DNA of 64,000 nucleotides from Pseudoalteromonas neustonica (GCF_001653135.1 NZ_BDDS01000005.1:186001-250000), one strand, 5' to 3'; counted from the first letter of the stretch, positions 26,388 through 36,404 are shown. The notes: a model not told the origin generated them from the letters alone. Numbers and translations: made by a program.

Positions 26388-27092
26388 TTACTGTGTCCGT
26401 GTAATAACGATTTTAGCTAGCGGATTATCAAACTTGTGTTCGCTGTTTAAGGTGGAGCCAGACAGCCCGTCTTGTTGGCTTACAACACCTGGATGCATAG
26501 AAACAAGGTCTATATCGTCGCGTGCTTCATTAAACCCTTCTCCCCCATCTGCAGGACCTGGAATTGAACCTTCTGCTTCTGAGTTTGCTTCAGTTCCTGC
26601 GTCATACGCGAATGTGAAGTGAGTTAATGCTTCGTCTACAGTTAATGCGGACACATCAATAGAGTTAAGACCGGTAAAACCATCATTTGTATTCACCATC
26701 ATTGTCGCAAGTGATAATTTTAATTCTTCTAGGCTGCTGGTTGTGACTGTTAAGGTCGTTTGCGCGCCAGGGCCTACCGGTGCATCACCCGAGCTGGTAG
26801 CAATTGCAGAGGCAAAATTTAGTAACTCTGAATTATCACCCCCTTCAGCCATTAACTCTAACGCTGCTGATGAACTTTCACCTATTTGCCATAAGTTACC
26901 TTCATTGTGTGCGATGAGTGCAACAGGTGAGAACGGTTGCCCAGCGGTTAAGTTACTTACTTCTACGCTAAATTGATAACTAACAGGTTCAGGAGTCGGC
27001 GGTGTAACGACTTCATTGTTATTTGAATCGCCACATGCAGCTAAACTCGCTCCAAGGGCAATAATAATTAAGCTTTTATTAAAACGTAACAT
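26388..27092 (-). CDS. Spondin_N domain lipoprotein
   Basis: This exported protein (234 aa) has a lipoprotein signal with lipobox LAAC, followed by a Spondin_N domain (about 45-230). Family marks are SNLTAGQPFSPVALIAHN at the domain start, VNTNDGFTGL in the middle and AYDAGTEANSE further on, with IPGP after it. The frame opens further upstream, but an ATG at 27092 has AGGAGCG 8 nt upstream, so that start is chosen; the longer start would run into the previous gene. It follows a second spondin_N gene by 10 nt, so they are co-transcribed. Function in bacteria is not established; eukaryotic spondin_N domains are extracellular adhesion-type domains. Confidence 0.88.
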   Translation of the reverse strand: MLRFNKSLIIIALGASLAACGDSNNNEVVTPPTPEPVSYQFSVEVSNLTAGQPFSPVALIAHNEGNLWQIGESSSAALELMAEGGDNSELLNFASAIATSSGDAPVGPGAQTTLTVTTSSLEELKLSLATMMVNTNDGFTGLNSIDVSALTVDEALTHFTFAYDAGTEANSEAEGSIPGPADGGEGFNEARDDIDLVSMHPGVVSQQDGLSGSTLNSEHKFDNPLAKIVITRTQ

Positions 27093-27102
27093 AACAGCGC
27101 TC

Positions 27103-27804
27103 CTACTTAACCGTAACGGTGAGTTTCGCAACAGGGTTCAACCATCTATGCACTGTATTGCTTAAATCACTGGCACCAGCACTTAGATCGTCATCACCTA
27201 AATTACCTGCGTGGATATGTACATTCGTGTTGCTTTCGGTACTGGTTAAACCTGCCCCGCCAGTTCCTGCATTACCACCTGGAGCTGCTGGGATACCTGG
27301 TGTGCCCGGCGCGCCAGAACCCGCTACGACAAGTTCATCGTTTGCTTCAGTACCAGCATCATAACCATTTAAATAAACAGTGTAGGTACCTGCTTCTGTT
27401 GGGATTTTCCAGCTATCAAGACCAACAAAACCATCATTGGTAGGCAGTAACATTGCAGTAACCGACAGGTAATCATTACCGTCAGTTGTCATAAGTGTAG
27501 TCATTGTTGATGTGGTCGGGGCTAATAACCCAGCAGCTGGATTAGCTGCCATATCACTGCCAGCGGCAGTTGCCTGTGCAACTAATGGATCAAGATTTCC
27601 GCCTTCAGCCATTGTTTGCAGTGCCGTTGATGCAGGCATTGCAACTTCAAATAAGTGCTCTTCGTTATTGTGTGCAGTAATTAAAATCGGCGTGAAGTGA
27701 ATGCCTTGAGTAAGGTTAGTAAGTTTTAATTCAAGTTCTGCAGCCATAACTGATTGACTTGCTAGTACTGCAATTGCAGCGAGAGATAGGGTAGAAGCTT
27801 TCAT
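27103..27804 (-). CDS. Exported Spondin_N domain protein
   Basis: This protein (233 aa) has a standard Sec signal peptide (ends SVMA, no lipobox) and one Spondin_N domain (about 23-230), with LTNLTQGIHFTPILITAHN, LLPTNDGFVGLDSW and NGYDAGTEANDELV. A Gly/Pro-rich stretch (about 170-190) follows the acidic GTEANDE segment. It is the promoter-proximal gene of a probable operon: soluble spondin, lipid-anchored spondin, response regulator, histidine kinase. An AGGAACT precedes its ATG. The two spondin domains are paralogous, with the same spacing of motifs, one free in the periplasm or secreted and one membrane-tethered. Confidence 0.88.
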   Translation of the reverse strand: MKASTLSLAAIAVLASQSVMAAELELKLTNLTQGIHFTPILITAHNNEEHLFEVAMPASTALQTMAEGGNLDPLVAQATAAGSDMAANPAAGLLAPTTSTMTTLMTTDGNDYLSVTAMLLPTNDGFVGLDSWKIPTEAGTYTVYLNGYDAGTEANDELVVAGSGAPGTPGIPAAPGGNAGTGGAGLTSTESNTNVHIHAGNLGDDDLSAGASDLSNTVHRWLNPVAKLTVTVK

Positions 27805-27904
27805 TTTTAGTTCCTGTAATTGATGATTCGAGTACGAGTATCAAATACCGACATCATGAAAGCCTCACAAACTTATCACTTTTTTATCACAGTATAGTTA
27901 AACC

Positions 27905-28435
27905 TTACCAAACAACCTGTTGGAGGGTATTAGGATCTTCACCAATGAGTGTTTTTATTACTTTGTTATGCTCATCAAGTAAAATTAAGCGTGGGATCCC
28001 TTTATTTGCATATTGACTGTAAATGGCACGCTCAGGGTCGGCAATGAGTGAAAATTCAAGGTTATAATCTTGTGCAAATTGGGTAAGAGACTGTGTTGTT
28101 TCCTCTCGGCCTATGGCAATGATTTGTAGTTGAGTATCATTGATCAGTGGCGATGCTTGAATTTGCTTAATAACCCGCTGTGAGTCAGAGCACCATGTGG
28201 CAAATAAAATAACCAGCTTTTTATTATCACCTAGTTTCACTTCTTGATTATCAATATCAGTAAAGGTGTTTTGCTTAAAATGTTCACCTGCCTGGATGTA
28301 AGTTTGATAACCTTTGTCGTTAGTGGTTGCAGTGGCAGCTGGCATTTGCTCTGGTGTATGAGCATTATTACTACAGGCCGTTAAGGCAAAAGAGGTTAAA
28401 CATAATGCAGCTATATGGCTTAATAGGGGTTTCAT
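27905..28435 (-). CDS. Thioredoxin-like (redoxin/TlpA-type) lipoprotein with CxxS site
   Basis: This is an envelope thiol protein (176 aa) with a lipoprotein signal (LTAC lipobox) and a thioredoxin fold (about 55-176). The active-site loop is FATWC82-SDS85, so the second Cys of the usual CxxC is a Ser. The cis-Pro is in KGIPRLILLD. A CxxS site can reduce or isomerise mixed disulfides or act as a peroxiredoxin-like thiol but cannot form the normal intramolecular disulfide. It sits upstream of the spondin operon on the same strand with a 100-nt gap, and diverges from the DUF4870 gene. Its partner is unknown. Confidence 0.82.
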   Translation of the reverse strand: MKPLLSHIAALCLTSFALTACSNNAHTPEQMPAATATTNDKGYQTYIQAGEHFKQNTFTDIDNQEVKLGDNKKLVILFATWCSDSQRVIKQIQASPLINDTQLQIIAIGREETTQSLTQFAQDYNLEFSLIADPERAIYSQYANKGIPRLILLDEHNKVIKTLIGEDPNTLQQVVW

Positions 28436-28524
28436 TTTAAGTTCCTTTTATTTATGTTGATTATAATCTAGACATTATGCCAGAAAACACTCAGGATAAA
28501 GGATAAATAAACAAGGAGATGATA

Positions 28525-28896
28525 ATGGAAGATAATCAACAGGTTGAACCAGTTGTAACGACTAAAGATGAGCGTATGTGGGCGATGTTATGTCACTTGA
28601 GTGCGTTAACGGGGTTTATTGTGCCTATGGGTAGCATTATTGGCCCATTGATAGTGTGGTTAATAAAAAAAGATGAAATGCCACTTGTTGCTGAGCATGG
28701 TCGTAAATCATTAAACTTTCAAATTACGATGCTAATTGCTTATATTGTATGTTTTATTTTAATGTTCGCTGTAATTGGCGTTATCTTATTGCCTCTAGTG
28801 GCTATCTTTTCGTTCATTATGGTGGTTGTTGGCGCAATTAAAACCAATGATGGAAAAGAGTTTAATTATCCGCTGAGCTTAAATTTGATTAAGTAA
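28525..28896 (+). CDS. DUF4870 domain-containing membrane protein
   Basis: This small membrane protein (123 aa) has DUF4870/Tic20-like features: an N-terminal DERMWAMLCHLSALTGFIVP, then GPLIVWLIKKDEMPLVAEHGRKSLNFQ, followed by two adjacent hydrophobic helices. Three helices are predicted in total. There are two possible ATGs, at 28519 and 28525; AAGGAG ends directly before the first, so only the second has proper spacing (6 nt) and I use that. Function is unknown. It is a single gene ending in a hairpin terminator. Confidence 0.85.
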   Translation: MEDNQQVEPVVTTKDERMWAMLCHLSALTGFIVPMGSIIGPLIVWLIKKDEMPLVAEHGRKSLNFQITMLIAYIVCFILMFAVIGVILLPLVAIFSFIMVVVGAIKTNDGKEFNYPLSLNLIK

Positions 28897-28941
28897 TTAC
28901 ATAGCTCACTCGTTATTTTAAGTTACTATTAGTCGTATTAT

Positions 28942-28967
28942 AAAACCCAGCAAATTGCTGGGTTTTT
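28942..28967 (+). terminator. Terminator after the DUF4870 gene
   Basis: AAAACCCAGC pairs with GCTGGGTTTT with a 5-nt loop and trailing T. It lies upstream of the next ATG, which shows that any earlier TTG start for the YqaA gene is not used. Confidence 0.88.
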
Positions 28968-28990
28968 ATTTGCTTAATTTAAAGGTTGGC

Positions 28991-29425
28991 ATGGCTTATA
29001 TAACCCTATTTTTTACTGCGTTTTTTTCGGCAACTTTACTGCCCGGTTCATCGGAAGTGATACTAACGGCAATGGTTGCCAAAGGAGAGTATTTGCTTTG
29101 GTTATTATGGTTGTGCGCGACGCTTGGTAATGTATTAGGGAGTTGCGTAAATTATTGGTTAGGCACGCAAGTTATGCGTTTTAAGGAGCGTAAGTGGTTT
29201 CCTGTTTCGCAGAAAAATATTGATAAGGCTACAGCTCACTTTGAAAAATATGGTGTGTATAGCTTGTTGTTTGCATGGCTGCCCATTGTTGGCGATCCAC
29301 TGACCGTTGTCGGGGGGATTTTTAAAGTACGCTGGTGGACATTTTTGTGGATTGTAAGTCTTGGCAAAGGCGCACGCTATCTAGTGGTGCTGGCCTTTGC
29401 CCTAGGTTTAGACACACTAATTTAG
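28991..29425 (+). CDS. YqaA-family (SNARE-associated/DedA-like) inner-membrane protein
   Basis: The protein (144 aa from ATG 28991) has three or four hydrophobic helices with the family motifs FFSATLLPGSSEVIL near the N-terminus and GDPLTVVGGIFKVRWW in the second half. YqaA belongs to the SNARE-associated/VTT-like group, whose members include lipid scramblase-type proteins; its own role is not established. A TTG frame extends upstream to 28955, but it runs through the preceding terminator, so the ATG with AAAGG ahead of it is the real start. The stop codon overlaps the convergent folX gene by 4 nt. Confidence 0.85.
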   Translation: MAYITLFFTAFFSATLLPGSSEVILTAMVAKGEYLLWLLWLCATLGNVLGSCVNYWLGTQVMRFKERKWFPVSQKNIDKATAHFEKYGVYSLLFAWLPIVGDPLTVVGGIFKVRWWTFLWIVSLGKGARYLVVLAFALGLDTLI

Positions 29426-29781
29426 GCTTTAACCCAATCTAATGTCAGAGATACTGAGTCTGCAAAACGCAAAGCATGGGGTTTATCAACGCGTACTTTT
29501 GCGTAATTCACACTGCTGTGGCTATGACATACGGCTAATATCTCAGCAACGAGCTTTTCTAATAACAAAAAGTGCCCTTGCTCGACGATAGTGATTACTT
29601 CTTTTGTGATCACTTTATAATTTAGCGCTTGGTCGACTTCATCAGTTTCACAGGCTTCATCTGCAGGGTAGTGAATCTCAAGATTGATCACTACGTCTTG
29701 CTTCTTTTCACGTTCTTCTGGGTTAAAGCCAATAAACGTGCGTAATCGTAAATTGGTGACGTTAATAATCGCATTCGCCAT
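29422..29781 (-). CDS. folX: Dihydroneopterin triphosphate epimerase / aldolase family (FolX)
   Basis: This enzyme (119 aa) of the FolB/FolX fold converts 7,8-dihydroneopterin triphosphate to its monapterin epimer. The sequence INVTNLRLRTFIGFNPEER is the FolB/FolX N-terminus, with the conserved Glu in INLEIHYPADEA and Lys in RVDKPHALRFADSV. FolX rather than FolB is chosen because it stands in an operon with folE and folM, the E. coli pathway to tetrahydromonapterin, the cofactor for phenylalanine hydroxylase. It lies 4 nt behind folE and ends in a 4-nt overlap with the convergent YqaA gene. Confidence 0.88.
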   Translation of the reverse strand: MANAIINVTNLRLRTFIGFNPEEREKKQDVVINLEIHYPADEACETDEVDQALNYKVITKEVITIVEQGHFLLLEKLVAEILAVCHSHSSVNYAKVRVDKPHALRFADSVSLTLDWVKA

Positions 29782-29785
29782 GCTA

Positions 29786-30340
29786 TTAGCCCTTTATTAG
29801 CTGTAAAAACTCATTGCGGGTTTTTGGATCGGCTCTAAAGTTACCCAGCATAACAGATGTTCGCATACTTGAGTTTTGCTTTTCAACACCGCGCATCATC
29901 ATACACATGTGTTTTGCTTCAACAATAACACCAACACCCTTGGCGCCTGTTACTTCTTCAACGGCTTTGGCAATTTGGTGGGTAAGTTGTTCTTGAATTT
30001 GAAAACGACGTGCGTACATATCTACAATGCGCGCGAATTTAGACAAACCTAATACCTTACCGTTAGGAATGTAAGCAATATGACAACGCCCTACAAATGG
30101 CAGTAAATGATGCTCACACATAGAGTAAAGTTCAATATCTTGAATTAACACCATGTCATCCGCATCTGACGTAAATACGGCGTTATTAGTGATTTCATCT
30201 AATGTTTGACGATACCCTTTTGTTAAATACTCCATCGCTTTTGCTGCGCGTTTTGGTGTATCTAGTAAGCCTTCACGTTGTGGATCTTCGCCCACAGCAC
30301 TAATAATTTCTTGGTAACTATTTTTTAATTCGTTATGCAT
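29786..30340 (-). CDS. folE: GTP cyclohydrolase I
   Basis: The enzyme (184 aa) converts GTP to 7,8-dihydroneopterin triphosphate, the first step to folate and pterins. The zinc ligands are in LYSMC75EHH (Cys75, His78) and in the C-terminal segment [12 protein letters not shown], both diagnostic. The [27 protein letters not shown] block is typical of the active-site region. The protein starts MHNELKNSY, and length is normal for the short bacterial type. It is the middle gene of a folM-folE-folX operon (25 nt after folM, 4 nt before folX), which suggests production of monapterin rather than only folate. Confidence 0.94.
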   Translation of the reverse strand: MHNELKNSYQEIISAVGEDPQREGLLDTPKRAAKAMEYLTKGYRQTLDEITNNAVFTSDADDMVLIQDIELYSMCEHHLLPFVGRCHIAYIPNGKVLGLSKFARIVDMYARRFQIQEQLTHQIAKAVEEVTGAKGVGVIVEAKHMCMMMRGVEKQNSSMRTSVMLGNFRADPKTRNEFLQLIKG

Positions 30341-30365
30341 AAATCTCTCAATCCTTTTAAATTAT

Positions 30366-31085
30366 TTATTTTAAGTGTCGGCCACCATCAACAGGTAAGG
30401 AGCGCCCTGTGATGTAATGACTATTTAGTAATAATTCGACACTGTTAATTATTTCACCACAGCCTGGCTCAATACCCATTAGCGATTTTTTTAAGGTTTT
30501 AGCACGGTAATGTTCGTCGTCATCGTCATTAAAAATTATCAGCGATGGTGCAATGGCATTTACTTTTATATGTGGCGCATATTTAGCGGCAAATGATTTA
30601 GTTAAATTATGTAAAGCAGCTTTACTGGCAGCATAAGCTAAGTGTTTTGGACTGCCTGTTTCGACAACATAATCGGTTAGATGAATAATATCAGCGGGAG
30701 TATTATTTTTATTTTGATAAGCCAATAGTAGATCAGCACACTGCAAATTGATTAGGTATGGTGTTTTTGCATGAATGCGCATCATGTTATCAAAAAGTGC
30801 AGCGCTGTCAGGGTTGTTCGCTTCGCAGTCCCAACTTGATGCATTATGAATGATCGCCTTTAAACTTGTTGTGTGGTGCTTCAATTCATTAATGAATGAG
30901 TAAATAGCATCATCCTGGCTAAAGTCAGCGTACAGGCATGTAGCGCCTTTACGCTCTAAATCATCAATAGACAAGTGACGAGTACGATAAGTGACGATGA
31001 TGTCTTGTCCTGTCGCGAGCAAATGCTCTGCTAACGCCAAACCAATGCGTTGGCCTGCGCCTGTTATCAAAATGGGCGATGTCAT
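30366..31085 (-). CDS. folM: Dihydromonapterin reductase (FolM-like SDR)
   Basis: This short-chain dehydrogenase (239 aa from ATG 31085) reduces dihydromonapterin to tetrahydromonapterin with NADPH. It has the Rossmann start PILITGAGQRIGLALAEHLL, NxxxG-type region IIHNASSW and the catalytic YAASKAAL (Tyr-x3-Lys). The frame extends 14 codons further upstream, but E. coli FolM is 240 aa and begins at the equivalent position, so the ATG is favoured. It is the first gene of the operon with folE and folX. Together the three make the tetrahydromonapterin pathway; a phenylalanine hydroxylase gene is not in the window. Confidence 0.88.
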   Translation of the reverse strand: MTSPILITGAGQRIGLALAEHLLATGQDIIVTYRTRHLSIDDLERKGATCLYADFSQDDAIYSFINELKHHTTSLKAIIHNASSWDCEANNPDSAALFDNMMRIHAKTPYLINLQCADLLLAYQNKNNTPADIIHLTDYVVETGSPKHLAYAASKAALHNLTKSFAAKYAPHIKVNAIAPSLIIFNDDDDEHYRAKTLKKSLMGIEPGCGEIINSVELLLNSHYITGRSLPVDGGRHLK

Positions 31086-31259
31086 AAAATTCAGTGTTCT
31101 CTGTTTAACGCTATATTTCAGTGCCATTAACTATAAACTAAATTACAGTAATATTTCACTTATAGCGTAAAGATGTATTTGATATACGTAAAAAATAATT
31201 ACGGGGATCAGCCATTACACTTTAATCACTGGCAGTGAGTGTGTACAAAAGTAAAAACA

Positions 31260-31295
31260 GGGCAATTAATTCGTTTTCACTGCTATTAATTGCCC
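31260..31295 (-). terminator. Terminator of nadE
   Basis: GGGCAATTAAT and ATTAATTGCCC form a perfect 11-bp stem with a 14-nt loop. On the minus strand it is followed by TGTTTTTACTTTT, 30 nt after the nadE stop. Confidence 0.8.
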
Positions 31296-31325
31296 TTGAA
31301 GCCATGCTGGTTGAGTATTGATTGC

Positions 31326-32162
31326 TTAAAGCTCGTCGTAAACAGTTGGGATCGCTTGACGTTTATGTTGAGTACGCAGATAAATGGCGATGAGCTTTTC
31401 GTTTACGTCGTCACTTACATTTTTGCCTTCTAAAAAATCATCAATTTGTTCGTAGCTTAAACCTAACGCTTCTTCATCAGTAAGGCCTGGTCGATCACAT
31501 TCTAAATCGGCTGTAGGTGCTTTATTTACGAGTAAGTCAGGCGCTCCTAATTGATGTGCTAACGCACGAACCTGACGTTTTGATAAGCCAAATAAAGGCG
31601 CTAAGTCACATGCACCATCACCAAACTTAGTGTAAAAACCGGTAATGTTTTCTGCGCTGTGGTCAGTGCCCACAACCAAGCCTTGACACAGTCCAGCAAT
31701 TTCATATTGGGCAACCATGCGTTGGCGAGCTTTTACATTGCCTTTTATAAAATCAATTTGTGCTTGCTCAGGCAGTGCTTCACCACAGCCAACAACAGCC
31801 TCAATCGCTTGGTCATGCATACCATCAGCGGCAGGTTTTATATTCACAGTCATGCGTTTACTTGGCTGAATGAACTCAACTGCAAGTTGTGCCTCATCTT
31901 CATCCGCTTGCACGCCATAGGGTAAGCGTACGGCAATAAATTGGTAGCGGTCTGTTTGTTGCTCGTTGTTCAATTCATCGACAGCAAGTTGACATAAACG
32001 CCCGCATGTTGAGGAATCCACACCGCCGCTAATACCCAACACTAGAGAGCGAGAGTGGGCGGCTATTAAGCGACTTTTAATGAAGTTAACACGACGAGTA
32101 ATTTCGGTTGCTACGTTAATATTTGGCTGAACTTTCATTTCTGCCATGATCTGGGCGCGCAT
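31326..32162 (-). CDS. nadE: Ammonia-dependent NAD+ synthetase
   Basis: The enzyme (278 aa) makes NAD+ from deamido-NAD+, ATP and ammonia in the last step of NAD synthesis. The PP-loop SGGVDSS is at residues 45-51, with [39 protein letters not shown] segments of NadE (I give only the landmarks GTDHSAEN and FGDGACDL). No amidohydrolase domain is fused, so ammonia is the nitrogen source. TAGGAGC stands 7 nt ahead of the ATG. It is a single-gene unit, with its own terminator, between the folM operon and the YceH-family gene. Confidence 0.95.
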   Translation of the reverse strand: MRAQIMAEMKVQPNINVATEITRRVNFIKSRLIAAHSRSLVLGISGGVDSSTCGRLCQLAVDELNNEQQTDRYQFIAVRLPYGVQADEDEAQLAVEFIQPSKRMTVNIKPAADGMHDQAIEAVVGCGEALPEQAQIDFIKGNVKARQRMVAQYEIAGLCQGLVVGTDHSAENITGFYTKFGDGACDLAPLFGLSKRQVRALAHQLGAPDLLVNKAPTADLECDRPGLTDEEALGLSYEQIDDFLEGKNVSDDVNEKLIAIYLRTQHKRQAIPTVYDEL

Positions 32163-32222
32163 GCAGGGCTCCTAATTAAATATGCTGATTGTCACTATTA
32201 TAATGTAATTCAAAAGGGGGAT

Positions 32223-32852
32223 TTAAAGCCCCAAATGCAGTTTTATTTTTTGCAGTTCGCTTTTTAGCTCGTTTATTTCAGTAAGTAAATCATTCAGGTC
32301 ATCACCTTTTAGTTCTGGTGAAATAGCTGCACTTGGTTGAATTTCAAGTGCACTTTGTTGATCGGCAAACAAATGACTGTAGCGGCTTTCTCGCTTACCC
32401 GGCTCGCGAGGGTGTTTAACAACATGCTCTGCGCCAATTAACTCATTAAGTGCAGCTTCAACCTCATTTACATTAGTAAACTCAGCTAAGCGGTTACTAC
32501 GCGTTCGTAGTTCACCCGGTGTTTGTGGGCCTCGTAAAAGCAGTAAACAAATAATTGCACGTTGTTGTTCAGTCAGTTGCAGGCTACCAAATTCGGTATT
32601 GCAAAAACGGTGGGCGTATTTATTTACTCGCCCAGAAATACCCTCATCGGTTGTTACCAAGCGTTGTGTAGTAAGTTCATCAAGTGCATCTTGCACCTGT
32701 GCTTCACTTAGAGCGAGTACGGGGTCGCGATTCGATTTTTGATTACAGGCATTGGTCAATCCATTAAGTGAAAGTGGATAATGTTCGGGTGTTGTACTTT
32801 GTTTTTCAAGCAAACAACCAATGACTCGTTGTTGAATTGCGCTAAGTAGCAT
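32223..32852 (-). CDS. YceH/DUF480 family protein
   Basis: The protein (209 aa) belongs to the DUF480/YceH family: two winged-helix-like domains in tandem, with the conserved NTerminal [24 protein letters not shown] stretch split by [20 protein letters not shown], and the second-domain [18 protein letters not shown]-terminal helix (about 180-209) with Leu and Glu repeats could form a coiled coil. Function is not known; the wHTH folds suggest DNA or protein binding. It stands 60 nt upstream of nadE on the same strand and could be co-transcribed with it. Not linked to other genes in the window. Confidence 0.85.
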   Translation of the reverse strand: MLLSAIQQRVIGCLLEKQSTTPEHYPLSLNGLTNACNQKSNRDPVLALSEAQVQDALDELTTQRLVTTDEGISGRVNKYAHRFCNTEFGSLQLTEQQRAIICLLLLRGPQTPGELRTRSNRLAEFTNVNEVEAALNELIGAEHVVKHPREPGKRESRYSHLFADQQSALEIQPSAAISPELKGDDLNDLLTEINELKSELQKIKLHLGL

Positions 32853-33041
32853 AATAAATGTTCTCTTTTTGTTACTTAACCTAAACTGGGGTTAAGATAT
32901 TTATTAACACATTGATTTAATTATTTACTATCCTTTAAGCAGGCCTATTGCAAGTGAGTTCAACGCAGTTAGCGTTTAAAATAGCCGCAGGAGATAGCTT
33001 TATTATCCTGAATTCAAATTACTGACTCTGAGCTTACACGT

Positions 33042-36000
33042 TTATTGTTTGCCAAGCCATTGCTGTAGTTTGGGGTTAAGTGCGCCTGCATCGAGTGGTT
33101 TAGTTAAATAATCGTCCATTCCTGCTGTTAGGCACTTTTCTCTATCGCCTTGCATTGCATTTGCTGTTAAGGCAATGATCGTTATGTTTTTATAAAGCTC
33201 GCCGGCGTCCCCATTACGAATCGCTTGCGTCGCTTGGTAGCCATCCATTTCTGGCATCTGGCAATCCATTAATATCAATTGGTAGGGTTGTTTGACTCGC
33301 TCTTTTAACTGGTTAATAGCTTGCAAACCATTTTCAGCAATATCGAAATTAACACCCGCTTGTTTGAGTAGTGCAGAAGCGACTACTTGGTTGACTTTAT
33401 TATCTTCAACAAGCAATAAGGTGGAAATATTTTCAGTGCCTTGGTTGGTTAGTTTAATATCAGTGATTGGCGAGCTATTACTAAGCTGTTGCTCAATAAA
33501 CTTCTCATTTGCTAAAGAGTCAAATAAATCTGAAGGAGTCAGGGGTTTGAAAATCATGCAATCTACATTGATTTCTAGTTTGGCATCTTCTTGAGATAAG
33601 CTCATAGGCGCCATTAAGATAAGCTTGATTTTATGTTTGCTAATGTATGCTTTTAAGCGTTGGATATCATGATTATTTACTTGTTTAAAGTAATAATAGT
33701 CGAGCAAGATGGCGTCTGGATTTTTATGCTCCTCATTTATTATTTCAACCACTTGTGAATAATCATTAATGATTTCTGCTTCAGCTCCCCATGTCGTTAA
33801 CTGTTTTTTTGCAATCGTGCTATTTAATGGGCAGTTTTCAATAATTAATATATGTTTATTTTTAATGATATGGCTTGGCAAGTCACTGGCTTTACTGAGC
33901 AATGGTTTTACTTTGATGGAGAATGTGAAAGTGCTTCCTTGTCCATGCACGCTGGTAACATTAATTTCTCCATCCATTAATTGGCATAGCTGCTTTACAA
34001 TAGCTAAACCAAGGCCCGTACCACCATATTGGCGTGTAGTTGAGGTGTCAGCTTGAGTAAATGAATCAAATAAAGTGGCTTGTTTATTTAGTTTAATCCC
34101 AATTCCAGTATCAATAATAGAACAATGTAGGAAAGTCCCATCGGTGGTGTCTTTTAAGTCAGCAATTACAATAATTTCACCATCGGTGGTAAATTTTACT
34201 GCGTTGCCTAATAGATTATTAATAATTTGGCGTAATCTATTCGGATCACTAACGATCTTATTAACGTTTATTCGAGTGGCGTCTAAAATTAATTTAGTAT
34301 TGTTTTGCTCTACTTTCAAGGCAAAAGATTCGACTACTTCACCGAGTAATTTAGGTAAATTAAAAGCCACTTCTTCTATATCTAATTTGCCTGCTTCAAT
34401 TTTAGAAAAATCCAAAATGTCATTAATTATATTCAGCAGCGATTGTGCTGACGATTGTGCTAATTCAATATGATGCGCTTGTTGTTGATCAAGCACAGTT
34501 TGTTGCACAATATTAAGCATGCCTAATACACCATTCATTGGTGTGCGTATTTCATGACTCATACTGGCTAAAAACTCGCTTTTAGCAGCAACGGCTTGTT
34601 CAGCGGCCTCTTTAGCGGTTACTAATTTTTGCTCTGTTTCAATGCGTTGCTCACTAGAGTGTAAGCTGCCAATTAAAGCGGCAACTGCAATTAAAAAGCT
34701 TTCTTCGTTTCGTGACCACACGCGAGGATGTTGGCATTGTTCGGCGCACACAATGCCAATAGTCCCACTTCCGCCGGAAAGGCTGGCGATGAGCATTGAT
34801 TGAATGCCTAAAGGCGTTAAATAACTTTGACTCAGTGGGGCTGTAAGCTTATGACTTTTGGCATTTGAGGCATCGACGACTGCTTGTTTGTTTACCGCAA
34901 TGAAAAAATCATGGAGCTCAGTGCTTTCCCATACTTGCAGCATCGAATGTTCATGTACATTTTTACCATGATAAGCAAAAGGAATTAGTTGGGTTTTAGA
35001 TTCATTAAAAAGCCATATACTTGCGCGCTCAACAGTGAGCCCTTGGCAAATAGCCTGCGTGATAATATCTTTAGATTGTTTTAAATAGCCGGTTAAAACA
35101 GCATTATTAACGGTCAAAGATGCAAGAACTTCATTATGAAGTGCAATTTTACTGTTTTCTAGCTCAACAATTTTACGGGTATTAATATCTTGCAAGGATC
35201 CAAAAATACGCACGCAGCGCCCGTTACGAAACTCCGGTTCACCGTGAACTAACACCCAAATCGATTCACTTTCAGAGTTCATCACCTGGAGTTCAACCTC
35301 ATAACTCTCGGCAAACTTAATTGCGCGCTCAATGAGTTTTTTTATCGTGTCTCTACTTTCACCTTGTTTAAAGTAATTAAGGTTTGTGGGCCAATCTGGT
35401 TGCTTATCCAGCGGGTATTTAAAAATCTCTTTGGTCATATCAGACCAATAAACTTTTTGATTTTCAAGGCTAAATGACCATGCGCCGATTTTTGCAATAT
35501 TACTCATGGTGATCAGCATTTTTTCACTTTGTTGCTGGCGGTTTAGCATTTTTAAGAAGAACATAAATGCCCATATTAACAATCCGCAAATGATTAATAT
35601 GGCGAGCCTTAATGGCCAGATGGCTGAACCTGGAGGGGCCCAGCCTGCTTTAGGGGTGACATAAATTTCCCATTCCCCCCCTTGAAAGTTTAAATTAAAT
35701 GCTAGCGGGTCGCGGGCCAATATTTCTGCTGAACCCCGAAAAAAAGCACCTTTAGTTCCTAACCCATTGCGGCCTTGTATGGCCACGTCATAATTTTTTT
35801 CAAGCTCATAAATACCTGAATTTTTATAAATTTTTTCAATGTCTAGTACAACAGAAAGCAATCCCCAGAACAGTTGTTCTGGTGGGGTAAAAACAGGAAC
35901 TCGGGCGATCAGTGCTTCACCGCCTTGTACTAAAGTCAGCGGCCCTGCCATCACTATTTGATTAGTGTCGCGAGCGCGAAGGGCATCTGCGCGTTGGTAT

Positions 36001-36404
36001 TTATTTTTACGAAAATCTAAGCCAATGGCTTTTTCGTTACCTTTTAATGGGTAGGTCATGCGGATCACCATATCTGGCGCTCCACCTATATTGCGCAGCT
36101 CTGATGAGGTATCAAATAATGGTGCAGCAATTTGTGCAAAACGCTGCTGATCTAAATTGGGCTCCGCCGCTACAGCAACAGCTAAGCCTCGTACTAATTG
36201 GATATTAGAAACAAGCTTTGATTCTAGGCGTGTGCGATAGGTGCTAATTTCGGATAGGATAAGCAAGCGATGCGCATCTTTAGCGCGGCTATAACTTATT
36301 TGATCTAACACTAGGCTCGTAAGCACTATAAAAGTAAGTGACAACCAAAATGCCAGCTTAAACTTATATATTTGTTTGTGATCTTGTGTTTGTGACAACG
36401 GCAT
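33042..36404 (-). CDS. Hybrid sensor histidine kinase (CHASE-PAS-GAF-HisKA-HATPase-REC-REC)
   Basis: This large inner-membrane hybrid kinase (1120 aa) has a TM helix at 14-30, an extracytoplasmic CHASE domain (about 60-265), a second TM (about 266-286), a PAS domain (about 290-410), a GAF domain (about 425-580), HisKA with H617 ([11 protein letters not shown]), HATPase_c (about 720-845, with DTGIGI and GGTGLGL), and two receivers. The second receiver keeps phospho-acceptor D1047 ([12 protein letters not shown]). The first (about 855-975) keeps an Asp in LLDYYY and Lys in IFKPLT but has lost part of the acidic pair (IENC instead of an ED-type site), so it is probably degenerate. It has no cognate output gene nearby, so a separate phosphotransfer protein is needed. 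Confidence 0.92.
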   Translation of the reverse strand: MPLSQTQDHKQIYKFKLAFWLSLTFIVLTSLVLDQISYSRAKDAHRLLILSEISTYRTRLESKLVSNIQLVRGLAVAVAAEPNLDQQRFAQIAAPLFDTSSELRNIGGAPDMVIRMTYPLKGNEKAIGLDFRKNKYQRADALRARDTNQIVMAGPLTLVQGGEALIARVPVFTPPEQLFWGLLSVVLDIEKIYKNSGIYELEKNYDVAIQGRNGLGTKGAFFRGSAEILARDPLAFNLNFQGGEWEIYVTPKAGWAPPGSAIWPLRLAILIICGLLIWAFMFFLKMLNRQQQSEKMLITMSNIAKIGAWSFSLENQKVYWSDMTKEIFKYPLDKQPDWPTNLNYFKQGESRDTIKKLIERAIKFAESYEVELQVMNSESESIWVLVHGEPEFRNGRCVRIFGSLQDINTRKIVELENSKIALHNEVLASLTVNNAVLTGYLKQSKDIITQAICQGLTVERASIWLFNESKTQLIPFAYHGKNVHEHSMLQVWESTELHDFFIAVNKQAVVDASNAKSHKLTAPLSQSYLTPLGIQSMLIASLSGGSGTIGIVCAEQCQHPRVWSRNEESFLIAVAALIGSLHSSEQRIETEQKLVTAKEAAEQAVAAKSEFLASMSHEIRTPMNGVLGMLNIVQQTVLDQQQAHHIELAQSSAQSLLNIINDILDFSKIEAGKLDIEEVAFNLPKLLGEVVESFALKVEQNNTKLILDATRINVNKIVSDPNRLRQIINNLLGNAVKFTTDGEIIVIADLKDTTDGTFLHCSIIDTGIGIKLNKQATLFDSFTQADTSTTRQYGGTGLGLAIVKQLCQLMDGEINVTSVHGQGSTFTFSIKVKPLLSKASDLPSHIIKNKHILIIENCPLNSTIAKKQLTTWGAEAEIINDYSQVVEIINEEHKNPDAILLDYYYFKQVNNHDIQRLKAYISKHKIKLILMAPMSLSQEDAKLEINVDCMIFKPLTPSDLFDSLANEKFIEQQLSNSSPITDIKLTNQGTENISTLLLVEDNKVNQVVASALLKQAGVNFDIAENGLQAINQLKERVKQPYQLILMDCQMPEMDGYQATQAIRNGDAGELYKNITIIALTANAMQGDREKCLTAGMDDYLTKPLDAGALNPKLQQWLGKQ

